DNA of 64,000 nucleotides, from NCBI GenBank assembly GCA_958298945.1, contig OY282606.1, forward strand, positions 78,293,622-78,357,621. Reading direction: 5' to 3'. The position numbers were made by a program, and so were the translations under genes. Position 1 is the first letter of the stretch. Each line of letters begins with the position of its first letter. Below, piece by piece: positions 11,966 through 22,975 of this stretch. This DNA comes from Atherix ibis (lineage: Eukaryota; Arthropoda; Insecta; Diptera; Athericidae). The notes below the pieces were generated by a model. It was given only the letters and a program-made list of their open reading frames with translations, was not told the DNA's origin and ran no database searches.

Positions 11966-14900
11966 CAGAATTTTCGAGTGTTGAGATTAACTCTATTGCC
12001 TGCCAGTAGCCGTGCGTTGATTACTTCCTCCATGTTGTTATCGGCATCGATCCTTGCCCCTAATAGAAGAATGACTTTAATTTCAATATAATCCGAAAAC
12101 TTCTGTCTTTTTCTGAAAAAAAAAGAACTTTTTTATTTACGATCAACCCTTCCAGAAAGGAGTCAAATTTCAAAACGTTTTTTGGCAATTCTTCAACCAC
12201 TGAGTTTTTTTAAGAACCAAATTTTTCTCAGTAGCTTGTAATTAGGCGAGGAAATTATGAATTCCTCTTTATAGAGACTATTCAAATTAAATTATATAAA
12301 TTAAAGTTAACAAATACAAAAATAGAAGTGTTTGATGAAATGTATTTAAATATATCCTTTTCGGATCGATCATAATCTGGTAAAGAACGTCTCTTCCACA
12401 AATGATGGTGGAAATAAAATCAAAATAAAAAAAATGTTCACGTTCCAACTTTGATTTTTCAATCACTATTAACTGCTGCTTGTGAATGAGCACTGCTTCT
12501 TTCCAATCGACCGGAAAAGTCAACAGGAATTTGACCTGTCAATAGCAACCACCCTGCGTTAATTCAATTATTCATATTGAATATTGATGAGGAAATCGAA
12601 ATTTGCGGATACCTGCGTATCAAATGTCGAATACAGAAAATGGAAAATGTCTATAATGGCAGAAAGTCCATGAAACTTAGCGCAAGTGCAAATATTACTC
12701 TAAGACCAGCCGTGGTAAATAATTGTGGTGAGGTTTAGTTGATATCGCTATGCAAGCCCTATAATTATCCGAGTTGCAAAATCAGTGAATTGCGTAGGCA
12801 GACTTAGTGGCCGATCCTATTGCGCATGCTAGGTCGATAGAGTCTTTGATCTTTGGCAACACCATTGCAATTACTGCGACTGTTATGCCATTTAGTGCAT
12901 TACAATTGGGCGCATTGTTCAAGACCTAGAAAGCGGCGCTTTTGTGCAAATCTAAGCACACGTGCGCACGTACATGCCAACCGCATTATAGCACAGTCGG
13001 TTAACAAGTAATTTCCGATCAATTTCCATTGCACCTTCCACACGGCTCCTTCGCAAAATCCTCTTCCCAGTCACGGTAGTGATTTTCGATTTCATTCACT
13101 TTTCACTTTGCATCTGGTAACGTTGGTGCATTGCGATTTAATTAAAATTTTTATATCTTGTCACTCAAGACTTAGGGCCGATCGCATATCAATTACTCTG
13201 TGTGTCGGCTTATCTTGAAATGAAGCTATTGAAGTGAACTGAACCGGTAATTACAGTTTCGCCAAAGATCAGACTTCGATTGAACACTCTTTAAGGAGTC
13301 GACGAGGTTTAATTAATCAACAAAGACCGTCGCACATTATGTGCGGTGAAAAATTCCATATTCTCGTGTTCAGCTTCGACGTGGTGACTGCAGTTGCAAG
13401 ACGATCGCCACACACCAAATCGTCATAATATTCATGGATCTTTTCAAAATTCCACATTCAAGAAAAGTTTTCGCCGAGTGAATGTCCATTGAATATTGGT
13501 GATTGGCTGCACATCACTTTGCATCGTATTAGCGACGTTACGTTGGTCAATACTTGATAATCATCGCTGCCACTCTACTCTGAACAGTCTCAGCTACGCC
13601 ATGATCCACGCTTCGAGCGTGAATTAAATACTAGCCTTCAACCTTTTACAGCCTTCAGCCTTCAACTTTCGATATACCATAATTCCTTCAGTATTCAACA
13701 TATTTGAGGTTTCCTTCACTCTCAGTAATCCACTATCCCCTGTTCTACTATATCGCCTACAGTCAATGGAAAGATTTGGCATATCGATCGATGGCTTTTA
13801 TGCTATTTTCCACATGGGATTTATGATATCTTCGAAATATACTTCTTTGTTTTTATGTTAAGTGCAAATGGGCCCGATTATTCGAGTGTTTCAGCACTTC
13901 GACGTGTACAATTTATATTTACACAACAGAATTCAATATTTCCATTTATGGCGGTCACAATCCGATCATACCGAATCAATTGCACTCCACAACCGACTAG
14001 TACGAATATATACACATATGCGTTCCACACCACCAGCATTTATTACGTGCGTATGACCATCGGATCGGCTCATATCGGATCATCTCTCGTTGGACATTAC
14101 CCAATCGATACTATTAATGTTGCCTGATATTCAGACTGGAAAGTTGGAACGAGTTTTTATATTGTAAATGATTTGTCTTCTTTTTTTTGGAAGCAAGTCA
14201 AAAGTGGGTTCGGTTGAACATGTTAATCGTCGCTAAGATCATCCATGAAGTTATAGTCGTCATCGTAATATTCGTAGTATTTTTGTTTTCTTAATTAGCC
14301 TTTTAGTGGGTACGATAACCTGGTCTTATAGTCATCATTTGTACATCGATCTAGTCATGAAAATCGTGGTTGCTGGAGGTATAATTGGACTTTCCCAGCT
14401 ACATAATTTCAGTGATCTTCGTCATCATCAACATCTTGTTGTTCACCACAGAAGAAAATTCCAAAACAAAAAAAAATAAAAGTTGCTCATTACCGAAACC
14501 ATAAACTACGTTACACGTGATAATATCTTATATAGGTCACGATGTAGAAAAATTCAAAAGAAAAAATCGTAATCAATATAATGATCGGTGTTAATCTGAC
14601 CCTTCGATTCATAACTAATAATCGGTCAATATCTGAAACTTTCGAAATGGAAATGTTTTTGCAATCGCAGACAGAGGCACGGCGAAGATCAATAGAACAT
14701 CAGATTCCACACGATCAATCAAATAGTTTCACTTCGTAATATTGTCCTGCACAATTTAAATATCTTCCATGAATGGAGTGAATTAGATACCACCGTAAAG
14801 GTTGTCCAAATATTTGCATACCTACAGTAATATGCCAATTTTAATGTTTTATTAAGTATTGCCGGAAATTTAGACAATTGATCTTACCAACAACTGACCA

Positions 14901-15600
14901 GATTTTTTTTGTAAATATTACAAAAAGATCTATTTAGGCTTAAATTTGTTCCAAGTGCAAAGGAATAGGTAAAGGCTGACAGTGTTTAATATGTTCATCT
15001 ATTAGAGGATCATTTTGGTGGTAGATCCAGAACATGTTACAAATACTAGTCCGGACTTTAATCCATTCAAATTTTATCTAAGGACACTTAGGTGACAAGA
15101 TCGTGTTATCATTTCAGTTTAGACAGAGCTATGGGAACTATTCTTAAATTATGGTAAAAATATGCTATTGAAGATGCCTTTTTAATGGACGTATATTTTT
15201 ACCATAATTTTGAAAATATATCCTTTTATATGGAGTAGTCAAATAGGTTCCCGACTAGGATGCTTAAGACATCAGTTGATAAATGACCTTTAGTACCATG
15301 GCGCTTAGAATTTACATTTCAGTACTAATGTTGATAAGCAAATAAATAATTTTAAAGGTCTTAAAAAAAATTAAAATATTCAAGTAGATTCAGTTTAACA
15401 ATTATGTAAGCAAGACAACAGAATGTACCGAACAATAACACTAGATTAATGCTATCTATAATTTGATCTTAAGTGTCTTACCACCAATCAAAAGTAAGTG
15501 TAAGATTTAACAAAGTGAGACAATTAGAGTAAAGCGCCTTTAGATGGAGTAGTTCTCCTTTGCCTCACTAAATACATCAGCTGTCTTGACAATTCGGACA
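11966..15600. other. Unique sequence, no gene recognised
   Basis: Position 12560 to about 14730 is less AT-rich than its surroundings and shows no internal or window-wide repetition apart from a short CCTTCAAC/CCTTCAGC cluster near 13640-13670. Open frames of 60-90 codons overlap in several frames near 13860-14127, which suggests low stop density and not coding. The rest is AT-rich. I see no motif, splice pair or RNA gene I can defend. Regulatory function is possible but unsupported. Confidence 0.4.
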
Positions 15601-15639
15601 CTTTCGACTATGAATGGCATGAACGAAAGCTGCAGTTAG

Positions 15640-16330
15640 CGGTCCCCTTCATTTTTTTCACATCCTAAAATCCTAACTCTCAGAAAATATTGAGTATTAT
15701 GACATTTATCCTATCTCCGCCAGTATCCCTCAGGGAAATACCTTAGCTCCAATACTTTATAATATTTACACCCACGATATTCTTTTCCTGAGTGTATCCT
15801 TACCGCAACTTATTTTGATGATAAATTCATCCTTACTCATCATGAAGATCTATTTATGGCAACAACAATTTTACACAATCATATCCTTTGCTTACACGCC
15901 TGCTTCATAAGGTGGAGAGTAGCGATAAATGGATACAAATGTGCTTATATAGTATTTTTATACCATACCGTGAACAGGCACCTAATATAGTCCTGAATAG
16001 CAGTACTGTTCCTTAAAATATGAGCGTGCGCTACCTTGGACACGGAAATAAAAATAAGTGAACTTAACGGACGATAAAAAAAATTGCTATGACTCCTAGA
16101 TGGTAGGTTAGAGCTGACATTAAAAAGGAAATGAAAAAGTTGGTATACAATATAATACTGATACCGATATGGACTTAGGGACTCGAACTATGACGTTTGA
16201 CGAAGCATTCGTTCGAAAATTTGTCAATACTCATTTTTTATACGGTTAGCCATCCTGATATAAATATTACTTTCGTTCATGAACTATGTTATAAAAAAAG
16301 AACTGTTCATCGAAACCGATGAGTGCTTTT
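15640..16330 (+). pseudogene. Jockey-clade LINE reverse transcriptase relic (ORF2 C-terminal half)
   Basis: The forward strand reads ISASIPQGNTLAPILYNIY from about 15712. The active-site box is YFDD (15811-15822), in place of the usual FADD or YADD. WRVAINGYKC and a YLG motif follow, as in the palm and thumb of Jockey-type reverse transcriptases. At 16235-16295 the frame TVSHPDINITFVHE matches the conserved end of the same ORF2 (usually xTVIHRDLxVPFVxD). Stops and frameshifts are frequent, and the endonuclease and 5' part of the RT are absent. A long-dead, 5'-truncated insertion is the simplest reading. Confidence 0.82.
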
Positions 16331-16414
16331 CCCTAAATGTCTTAATGTTCTTGTATTTTTCCTTAAAAAATCTGCTCGTTATAGTAAATTGTATATAGTT
16401 GAAGATACCATTGT

Positions 16415-16480
16415 TATTTTTATTATTATCTGCAACTATAATTGTATTGTAGCAAGCAGATTTACATAACATTTTAATTT
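16415..16480. repeat. Short repeat shared with 59210-59275
   Basis: About 60 bases, TATCTGCAACTATAATTGTA through GATTTACATAACATTTTAATT, recur at 59210-59275 with few changes. Here it lies some 90 bases after the Jockey ORF2 remnant, so it may be the 3' untranslated end of a LINE. The other copy has no recognisable ORF beside it. Confidence 0.65.
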
Positions 16481-16894
16481 ATATCAACAATTTTACGGAG
16501 GATCTCTGATTGTAAGGACGCGATAGGAATTGGAACGTTATAGATAATATTTAGATTTAAAAAGAAAAGAATTCGAATGCCAATAGCAAAGTTAGATTCA
16601 GGCGGGCCAGTAATAAATCGGTATATCAGACTAGTTAGCGGACCACAAGGGGCTTCTTCAGTGGATATAATTCGAAGCAAAACTAGTCGAAAAATCATAA
16701 CTTCACAAAGCCCGATTTAGCGTATTACTTATACTAAAAGCTTTTCTTTTTTCATTCAATCACTTTATCCTTTAATACCTCCACCTCCCCTCTTCCAAAA
16801 TCTTGAAAAGGAATTGATCCTCCTTATCCTATTAATAATTTCACAATTAGAGACAAATCCTGTAATTTTTTCTTTTAATTTTCAGTCTTCTTTT

Positions 16895-17130
16895 TTTCAT
16901 CCAGATTGGAAACCATTGTTAAGACACATTGTTGAGAATATCTACGTTCGTGGAGAGTTTTAATATGGCAATAACCGAGTAGTCCACCTAAACAAATGGA
17001 TGGGTTCGATGAATACTTAATTTTTTTTCACGACCAATATCAGTTCCTCTTCCTTCATGCTTATTAAAGTCAATAGCATCCAATCCACGATATTCATAGG
17101 GTGTTATAGGTCAGGCAAGGTGCTCTCAAA
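16895..17130. repeat. Repeat Z, copy 1 (probable part of RNase H-type LINE)
   Basis: The segment beginning near TCCAGATTGGAAACC and running through TTGAGAATATCTACGTT to GTTATAGG aligns with 26090-26350 in the same orientation. In the second copy it lies directly upstream of an RNase H domain, so this is likely a fragment of the same LINE family. No clear protein motif is visible in this copy. Confidence 0.5.
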
Positions 17131-17329
17131 GACATTTGTAACATACTGTAATTAACGAGTTTCAACATAACCTATACAACAATAGATATAATTTAATAGC
17201 TCTGTGAAGTTCTACTAGTAATCCGCATTTATTTGTGAGTAGGGTTCTTCCTGCTGTGGGGCTACTAAAAGGTAGTAAAATAAAACTTTTCTTATTTACC
17301 TTTTATGAATAAAATACAGTATCGGAAAA

Positions 17330-17845
17330 ATGTCTACCGACTCTTTTTACAAAATTTTCGATCACATTTATAAATCAATTGTAAGCCATCCGATTGAAAC
17401 CACAAGTCGTCGACATCCATGTTACCAAAAATTGACTATAAAAAATTGGTTACCATGTCCCTGTAGAGCATTCCATTGACAGAAACTGTAACACAAGCAC
17501 CATTTTCGCATAAATACGAACTAATGACGACAACTTTGCTTATTAGCATAGCCGTATAAGTTAAATTAGTTTCGTCCGAGAAGATAATTATTTATAAAAA
17601 CCAGCACCATGCTTAATGATACAATCAATTGGACCTTTTAAGGCTTAGGAGCCAAATCTTTATACAAAATCGTCATGTGGTCACGGTCGACAGGCCAAAT
17701 TGTTGAGAACATCGTGAAACCGATAAAACTAGATCCTCTGCAACACTTTCACTCAACGAAGCAATATTTTCAGATCAACAACTTGTGTTGTTGTTGGCTC
17801 AAATGGACTATTTTTATTACAGGCTCAGATGGATTATAATAAAAA
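17330..17845 (-). pseudogene. DD41D-type IS630/mariner transposase relic
   Basis: On the reverse strand the frames read PSEPVIKIVHL (N-terminal HTH end), NIASLSESVAEDLVLS then SRCSQQFGLS (linker), and LLGRN.F..YGYANKQSCRH (region of the first catalytic Asp). VTVSVNGMLYRDMVTNF and DVDDLWFQSDG (second Asp region, near 17400) follow. The order and motifs match the DD41D family seen also at 9960-10570. Frameshifts break it at several points, and the C-terminal VNWPPRS part is missing. The 30-bp tandem repeat at 17850-17940 sits where the N-terminus should continue. Confidence 0.78.
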
Positions 17846-17849
17846 TAAA

Positions 17850-17940
17850 AATAAATCGTGCATATTAGGAAATATGACAAAAAAATTGCGCATTTTACGA
17901 AATGTGACAAAAAAATCGTGCATTTTACGAAATGTGGCTT
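17850..17940. repeat. 30-bp tandem repeat, three units
   Basis: Three consecutive units of 30 bases carry TCGTGCAT or TTGCGCAT, then a TTAGGAAATATGAC or TTACGAAATGTGAC block and a run of A. On the reverse strand each unit encodes ten residues (HFVKCTIFLS type), in frame with the transposase relic next to it. It may be an in-frame expansion or a separate microsatellite-like event. Confidence 0.75.
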
Positions 17941-18329
17941 TCACAGATCGGCCATATTCATAATGGCGGTGAATTAGTTTAATATAATTTTCGATCAAAA
18001 TAGAAGACATTCAAATAAATTGTAAACCTTCTACTGTCAACATGTCAAAAAACTGAATGGCAGAACTGTCAACTTATTCTTTTTCGCCCCTATTGAAATA
18101 TGTCTAGTTGGTAGATACGATATTTACAACAAACCCATTCCCAAGTCCTCCCTTAAACCATTTTCTATTGGCACCTAAGCTACCTGGCCAAATTAGTTGA
18201 ATTCTGGTTCAGAGGCCATATACGAGGTATGTTCAAAAAGACTTTTTTCGGCCATTTTGAATGTTCAGTCAATTTTTGACAGCTGCTTTGCTTGCACGTG
18301 TTTTGGCTCGTCTTCGATTTTTGCCAATT

Positions 18330-19412
18330 CCAAAAAATTGATCAAAGAATTTGTATCAAATTTTGTTTAAAAAACAAAATTAATTTCGCGGACGCATTCC
18401 GAATGTTGACTATGGCATATGGTGAAGCTACCTTGGAGTAGCTCTGAGAACATTTTGTACCACAAAATGTTCTCAGAGGGCCGAGAAGATGTAAACGACG
18501 AAAAGCGTACCGGACGTCCGTGTTGAGCACGTCAACAACAGACGAAAACATTGATGAAGTGAAGAAAATAGTATTGGCCAATCGTCGAATCATCGTTAGA
18601 GAAGTTCTTGAGGACTTAAATATATTAGCTCATGCCATTCGATTTTTACCAATGAGTTGGTCGTGAAACGGGTCACCGCGAAATTCGTACCAAAATTGCT
18701 CAATTTCGACCAAAAACAGCATCGCATTAACATTGCTAAGGAGCTGTTGGACTCTGTCCGCGAAGACCCAAATTTGCTCTAGAGGGTTATAACTGATGGC
18801 GAATCATGGGTTTATGGTTATGACGTGGAAACCAAAGCTCAATCCCCAATGGAAGCTGCCGCACGAACCAAGACCGAAAAAAGCGCGCCAAGTTCGGTCG
18901 AATACAAAGGTTTTGCTTACAGTTTTCTTCGATTGCAGGGGCGTAGTGCATCATGAGTTTTGGCAACAGGGTAGAACAGTCAATAATGAATATGACATGT
19001 ACGTTATGCGCAAGTTGCGCGAAGCAATCCGCCAGAAATGCCTGGAATCGTGGAAGAACAAAAATTGACTTTTGCACCATGATAACGCCCTGCTCACACA
19101 TCGTTGCTTGTGCGCGATTTTTTGGATAAAAACAACAGACTAATAATGCCGCAGCCACTGTACTCCCCAGATCTGGCCCGTTGTGACTTTTTCTTGTTCC
19201 CGAAACTGAAGAGACCTATGAAAGGACGACACTACGCTACAATTACGGAGATAAAGACAGCATCGAAGGCAGAGCTGAACAAGATCACAAAAAATGATTT
19301 TTTGAAGTGCTTAGAGGATTGGAAAAAACGTTGGCACAAGTGTATAATATGTGGTGGGGATTCATTAGAAGGGGTCAAAATAGATATTCATGAAAAAATA
19401 AATAATTTTTGA
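18330..19412 (+). pseudogene. Mariner (DD34D) transposase pseudogene
   Basis: Recognisable in order are KMFSEGREDVNDE (first HTH end, near 18465), RTGRP, and NIDEVKKIVLANRRIIV (18545-18600). An inter-HTH linker and an RVITDGESWVYGYDVET block near 18785-18840 follow. The long clean stretch WKLPHEPRPKKARQVRSN to RTVNNEYDMYVMRKLREAIRQK is at 18850-19050. HHDNA, then a frameshift, and YSPDLARCDFFLFPKLKRPMKG at 19150-19230 complete the core. The first catalytic site reads TDGE where the family has TGDE, so that Asp has been lost. The third Asp (RCDFF) is present. Stops occur at several points, and a 37-base palindrome (18442-18478) disrupts the first domain. Confidence 0.9.
18442..18478. repeat. 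Perfect 17-bp hairpin inside the transposase
   Basis: CTCTGAGAACATTTTGT, a three-base loop ACC, and its exact reverse complement. The right arm is the ancestral coding sequence (it translates as part of HKMFSEG). The left arm gives no sensible family residues, so it appears to be an inverted copy of the right arm that replaced the original bases. Confidence 0.9.
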
Positions 19413-19452
19413 AAAAAACACAAAATTCACGATACTTTTTGGACAGACCTCG

Positions 19453-21719
19453 TATGGTCTGAAAAGTATAATTAAAAAAAAATTTAGAAAAAATTTATAA
19501 AAAAAAACTATACAGGTCCAAGCTACCATAATTGTTCGATCGCCAGGTTATATTATTTTTCAGCTCATCTGAAGAAAATTTAAAAAAAACCAAGAGAAAA
19601 TTCCCTACCATTAGCAGAAAACGGATTAACTTAATTAATGTCATTAATATTCTCTACAAATAATTAAAAAGTCCTTACTGATCTAGTCTACTAACACTAG
19701 ACCGACTTCGCTTAAGACACTTTGAATGCTTACGAGTACCAACAAGAAAATTGAAGTCGCAAAATTACCTCATCGTTAAAAAGGTTTCTGCGTCATGTCT
19801 AAGTGATCTTACCAGCAAATAGACCAACAACATGAAGTATGAAATTCAAGTGCACATCAATGTTATGACATCTGTTGGTAGCTTTCCTAAGCTAAACAAA
19901 CAACCAAGTCTGTACTATTGTGTATTTTGCGCAATTGAAAAATTGGTGAAAAAGATTAGAAATTCCGAAAGTAATTCTCTTTTTCGCTAAAAAACAAGAC
20001 ACTTAAACCTATTATATAAAAAAACGCTAATTAATAACAAAATATTTATTTTCAAAATTGTAATACCATATAGACTTTGAATATACAAAAATTCTGATCA
20101 GGCATATCGCTCTTAATGAAACCTAAAAAAATTGGCGTTATTTCATCAGTCAGACACTATCAAATAAAATGGACCATCACATCATCTCGCTACGGAAAAA
20201 TGCAGCAAACTTCAAGGCATTAAGAAAACATTGTAATTGGCAGTCTGCGCACTTGGCAGTATGTATTATATAAAAATTATGGCCGCCTCTTTTCTTTATT
20301 TATTGATGATTTTTAACAACATTATTACTTTAAGTGCAGCTACAGCAACAATTAAGAATTGTAATTAAATTTAATTTTGCAACATTCAAATTCCAAAACC
20401 GAATTCTTACAGTTGCGACTGACTCTCTATACAACAGGATTAAGCGGATTTAAAGTAAAATTTATAGTAACGCCCAATGTTAAGCAGGGGTAGTTTTTTT
20501 TACAATTCCATTTTGGGTTTTTTCTCTTTTTTTTTAAAAGTTTTGAAATAGTATAATAACAACAATGTTTGAAAGTATTTTTTTTGTTTTGACTGTATGT
20601 CAAGTTGAAGTTTAAGTTTTAAAAAATAAAATATGAGAATTCATACTGCGAAGCTAACTGCTCACATTAATAGCGATAAAATTTTGTTTATATTAAAAAG
20701 CCGAACACAACACATCGAAAACATTAGTGGAAATTTTTTTCAATAAAAACTATAAGTGCCTATCAAAGGATGGAATTAATAACAACCAAGAAATTATCAG
20801 CCATCAAGGAAATCAAAAAGAAAAGCTACAATCCATGATCTTTTGGGACTCGTAATAATTTATTGCATCTTAAAAGGTGCTTAAGATAAAAAGTAGCCGC
20901 GTTACTTTCGTCTTAAAGTGTATCGTCGCGTTTACCTTGTAATCAGACGCCTTTTTTCTTATCAATTGGAATTTAACGTTTTATTACAATTTTTTTATAT
21001 ATTTTTATATTTTACACTTTGTTGTTTTCATTTTCGTTGCTTTTCTTTGATTCTCTTTTATTATTACTCGTATTATGATTATGATTATTACACTTAATGT
21101 GATACTATAAACAGCAAAAAGGTGTATAGTTTTACACTGAGCGCAGGCTATTAGGTTCGGGAGAATATCGTGGCCGAAGGTGTTAGTTACTCATCATTTA
21201 AGAATGGCTAGCTTCGTAGAGCTATTAGGGATTATTTAGTATTTTTTAATCTTCACCAATAAAAAACAAATTGCCCACATTAGTACGAATATACAGTGTT
21301 TTGCACTCAGATTAGAATTAACTATTTTTAATCGAACAGCCTTGTGCTTGAAAAATTTCCACACGCGTAATAACCAAAAATTACCCTCTTTTTTATTAGA
21401 AAAAAAGGATTAAGGATAAATGTTTAAATAGAATTTTTTCTTGAGCATATTGCAGTCATTAGGACGATCATTTTCTTCTGTGACTTTATATTCCAATAAA
21501 AACGTAAATACCGAAAAACTTTGAATAAAGAATGCGTTTTTTTTAAACTTTCAGAATATCTGAATATCAATACAATTATAGTCATGGGGTTATTAAAATC
21601 ATATTTCCCAAAAATGATATCACATCGACGACTGAGTTGATGATAAGTTGACTGGAGAAACACTCCGACGATCAGTAATCAGTCATTACCAATTTGCCCC
21701 GTCTACTAATAGAAAGGCA
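19453..21719. other. AT-rich intergenic sequence
   Basis: No recognisable gene, TIR or LINE motif. The stretch is rich in A and T runs with short scattered frames. A run of ATT/ATG-type triplets lies near 21058-21090. I see nothing further here. Confidence 0.45.
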
Positions 21720-22085
21720 ACTAACACCATTAGGCATCCGCAGACACGATAACTGGACCATTGGCGACACATTTTTGCCAACTAATTGGATAACCACCAA
21801 TAACATCCATACTGAAATTCTGGTCGTTGCAGCTCCTTAGAATCCGGATTAGACATACCAATCCTATGGAACTCATTTCACTTTCATCCATATTCTATAT
21901 GAATGCCGTATAACCAAGAATTACTTTGCGAGCAGGATTTCGCCCATTGTGGAGCTCCTCCATAATCTATACTACTAACCACAGAACAGTCTGATTCAGA
22001 TAGCTTCACATACGTACTATAAGTCGTGGAGCGATGATATGTCTAAGGGACCTTATAAATAAATAAAGGATCTGCCGATTAGATG
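21720..22085 (+). pseudogene. C-terminal tail of an RNase H-type LINE
   Basis: The frame reads HILYECRITKNYFASRISP near 21885-21945. In I/R1-type LINEs a similar HILxEC segment belongs to the zinc-knuckle tail after RNase H. The same motif appears as HILYEYHLTKNYLAS at 25594-25640 and SHILNEQHLI at 26729-26760. The upstream part (21700-21880) is too decayed to read. The relic is cut off at about 22090 by the 5'-truncated Jockey fragment. Confidence 0.55.
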
Positions 22086-22089
22086 CGGT

Positions 22090-22378
22090 AGGAATTGGTA
22101 GAACCAAAGGCTTCTAATTCCTATCGCATCCAATCCGTTTATTCCATAATTCGCCGAAAAATCGTTGATGCACCATTCTATGTTCGTAATAAAGTTATTC
22201 ATCGAAACCTAAATGTTGCCTTCGTTCATGATTTGTACGTCTCTCATTATAAAAAGTTTCATTCCCGACTATTCTATCACTATAATCCGTTTATTGAAAA
22301 GCTTTTCTCTGTTACCTTCCCGATTTACAGTTGTCAGCGTTTAAAAAGAAAATGGCCACAAGATTTTAAAAAATGATA
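22090..22378 (+). pseudogene. Jockey ORF2 C-terminal fragment
   Basis: An uninterrupted frame encodes the end of Jockey ORF2: SNSYRIQ, RKIVDAPFYVRNKVIHRNL, NVAFVHDLYVSHYKKFHSRL, RLKRKWPQDF, then a stop. The same segment is seen at 16235-16295, 47743-47910 and 60860-61062, so at least four copies contribute to this window. It starts abruptly near 22090, as expected of 5' truncation during target-primed reverse transcription. The AT-rich sequence to about 22600 probably includes its 3' untranslated region. The start shown is the earliest homologous residue, not an initiation codon. Confidence 0.85.
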
Positions 22379-22864
22379 AAATCTCGTTACTTAGAGAAAC
22401 ACCGATGGTTCTTTACTCTCGCATGTTCCTTTTTTGTAATTGTAGTGTCTTTATTATAAAATCTCCTTATTAAAACCTTCTTTTTTGGACCCTGTATTGT
22501 ATTGTAGCTACTCTTTTTTGAATTTCTTATTGAAAAAAAGATTCTTTCTTCTAAGAATAATATCGTGATGGACGTTTATTTGCTTATATCCTCTATCGCA
22601 ATAAACAATAATTTTTGTAAGATTTCCTGCCCTAATGGACCTACTATCATAGTACTGAGACCTTTTTAACTATTAACTATTTTTGCTAGGCTTTCTATCG
22701 GCATAGACATGCTTTTAAGTTGGTTCTATACAATGGAAAATCTAATTTTTTCTACATCCATGGTCGTAACGGAGACTCTTCGTATTTGGGAAATTTTAGG
22801 TCCAGTTTGATTTGCTAAGATAATTTCCAATGTCATCCAAATAAAAAAAATGTCCAACTACTGT

Positions 22865-22975
22865 TTTTTTATTCCAAAAAGAAAGATCCTATAATTATCA
22901 AAAAAGGATCTTTCTTTTTGGAATAAAAAAGGTTTAATCCATCCGCATATCAAAGATAGATTAAACCTTTTTTAT
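22865..22975. repeat. Two overlapping hairpins sharing one arm
   Basis: The first hairpin has perfect 26-bp arms (22865-22890 and 22905-22930; core ATTCCAAAAAGAAAGATCCT) and a 14-base loop. Its right arm ends in the A run that starts the second hairpin, whose perfect 17-bp arms are 22923-22939 and 22959-22975 (core GGTTTAATC). The two stems compete for bases 22923-22930. No coding or promoter context is evident. Confidence 0.9.

Larger units (their letters stand above)
18223..19452 (+). mobile_element. Full-length mariner with TIRs, inactive
   Basis: The left TIR CGAGGTATGTTCAAAAAG and the right TIR (reverse complement CGAGGTCTGTCCAAAAAG) bound a 1230-bp element. A TA sits on both sides (18221-18222 and 19453-19454), the duplication expected of mariner. 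The length fits an intact mariner. A second, deleted copy with the same TIRs lies at 31641-32488. The transposase inside is broken, so the copy could move only with help from an active relative. I do not assign a subfamily name. Confidence 0.93.

Noticed and set aside
18796..19158. Reverse-strand 123-codon frame
   Set aside because: It is antisense to the clear mariner transposase coding on the forward strand.
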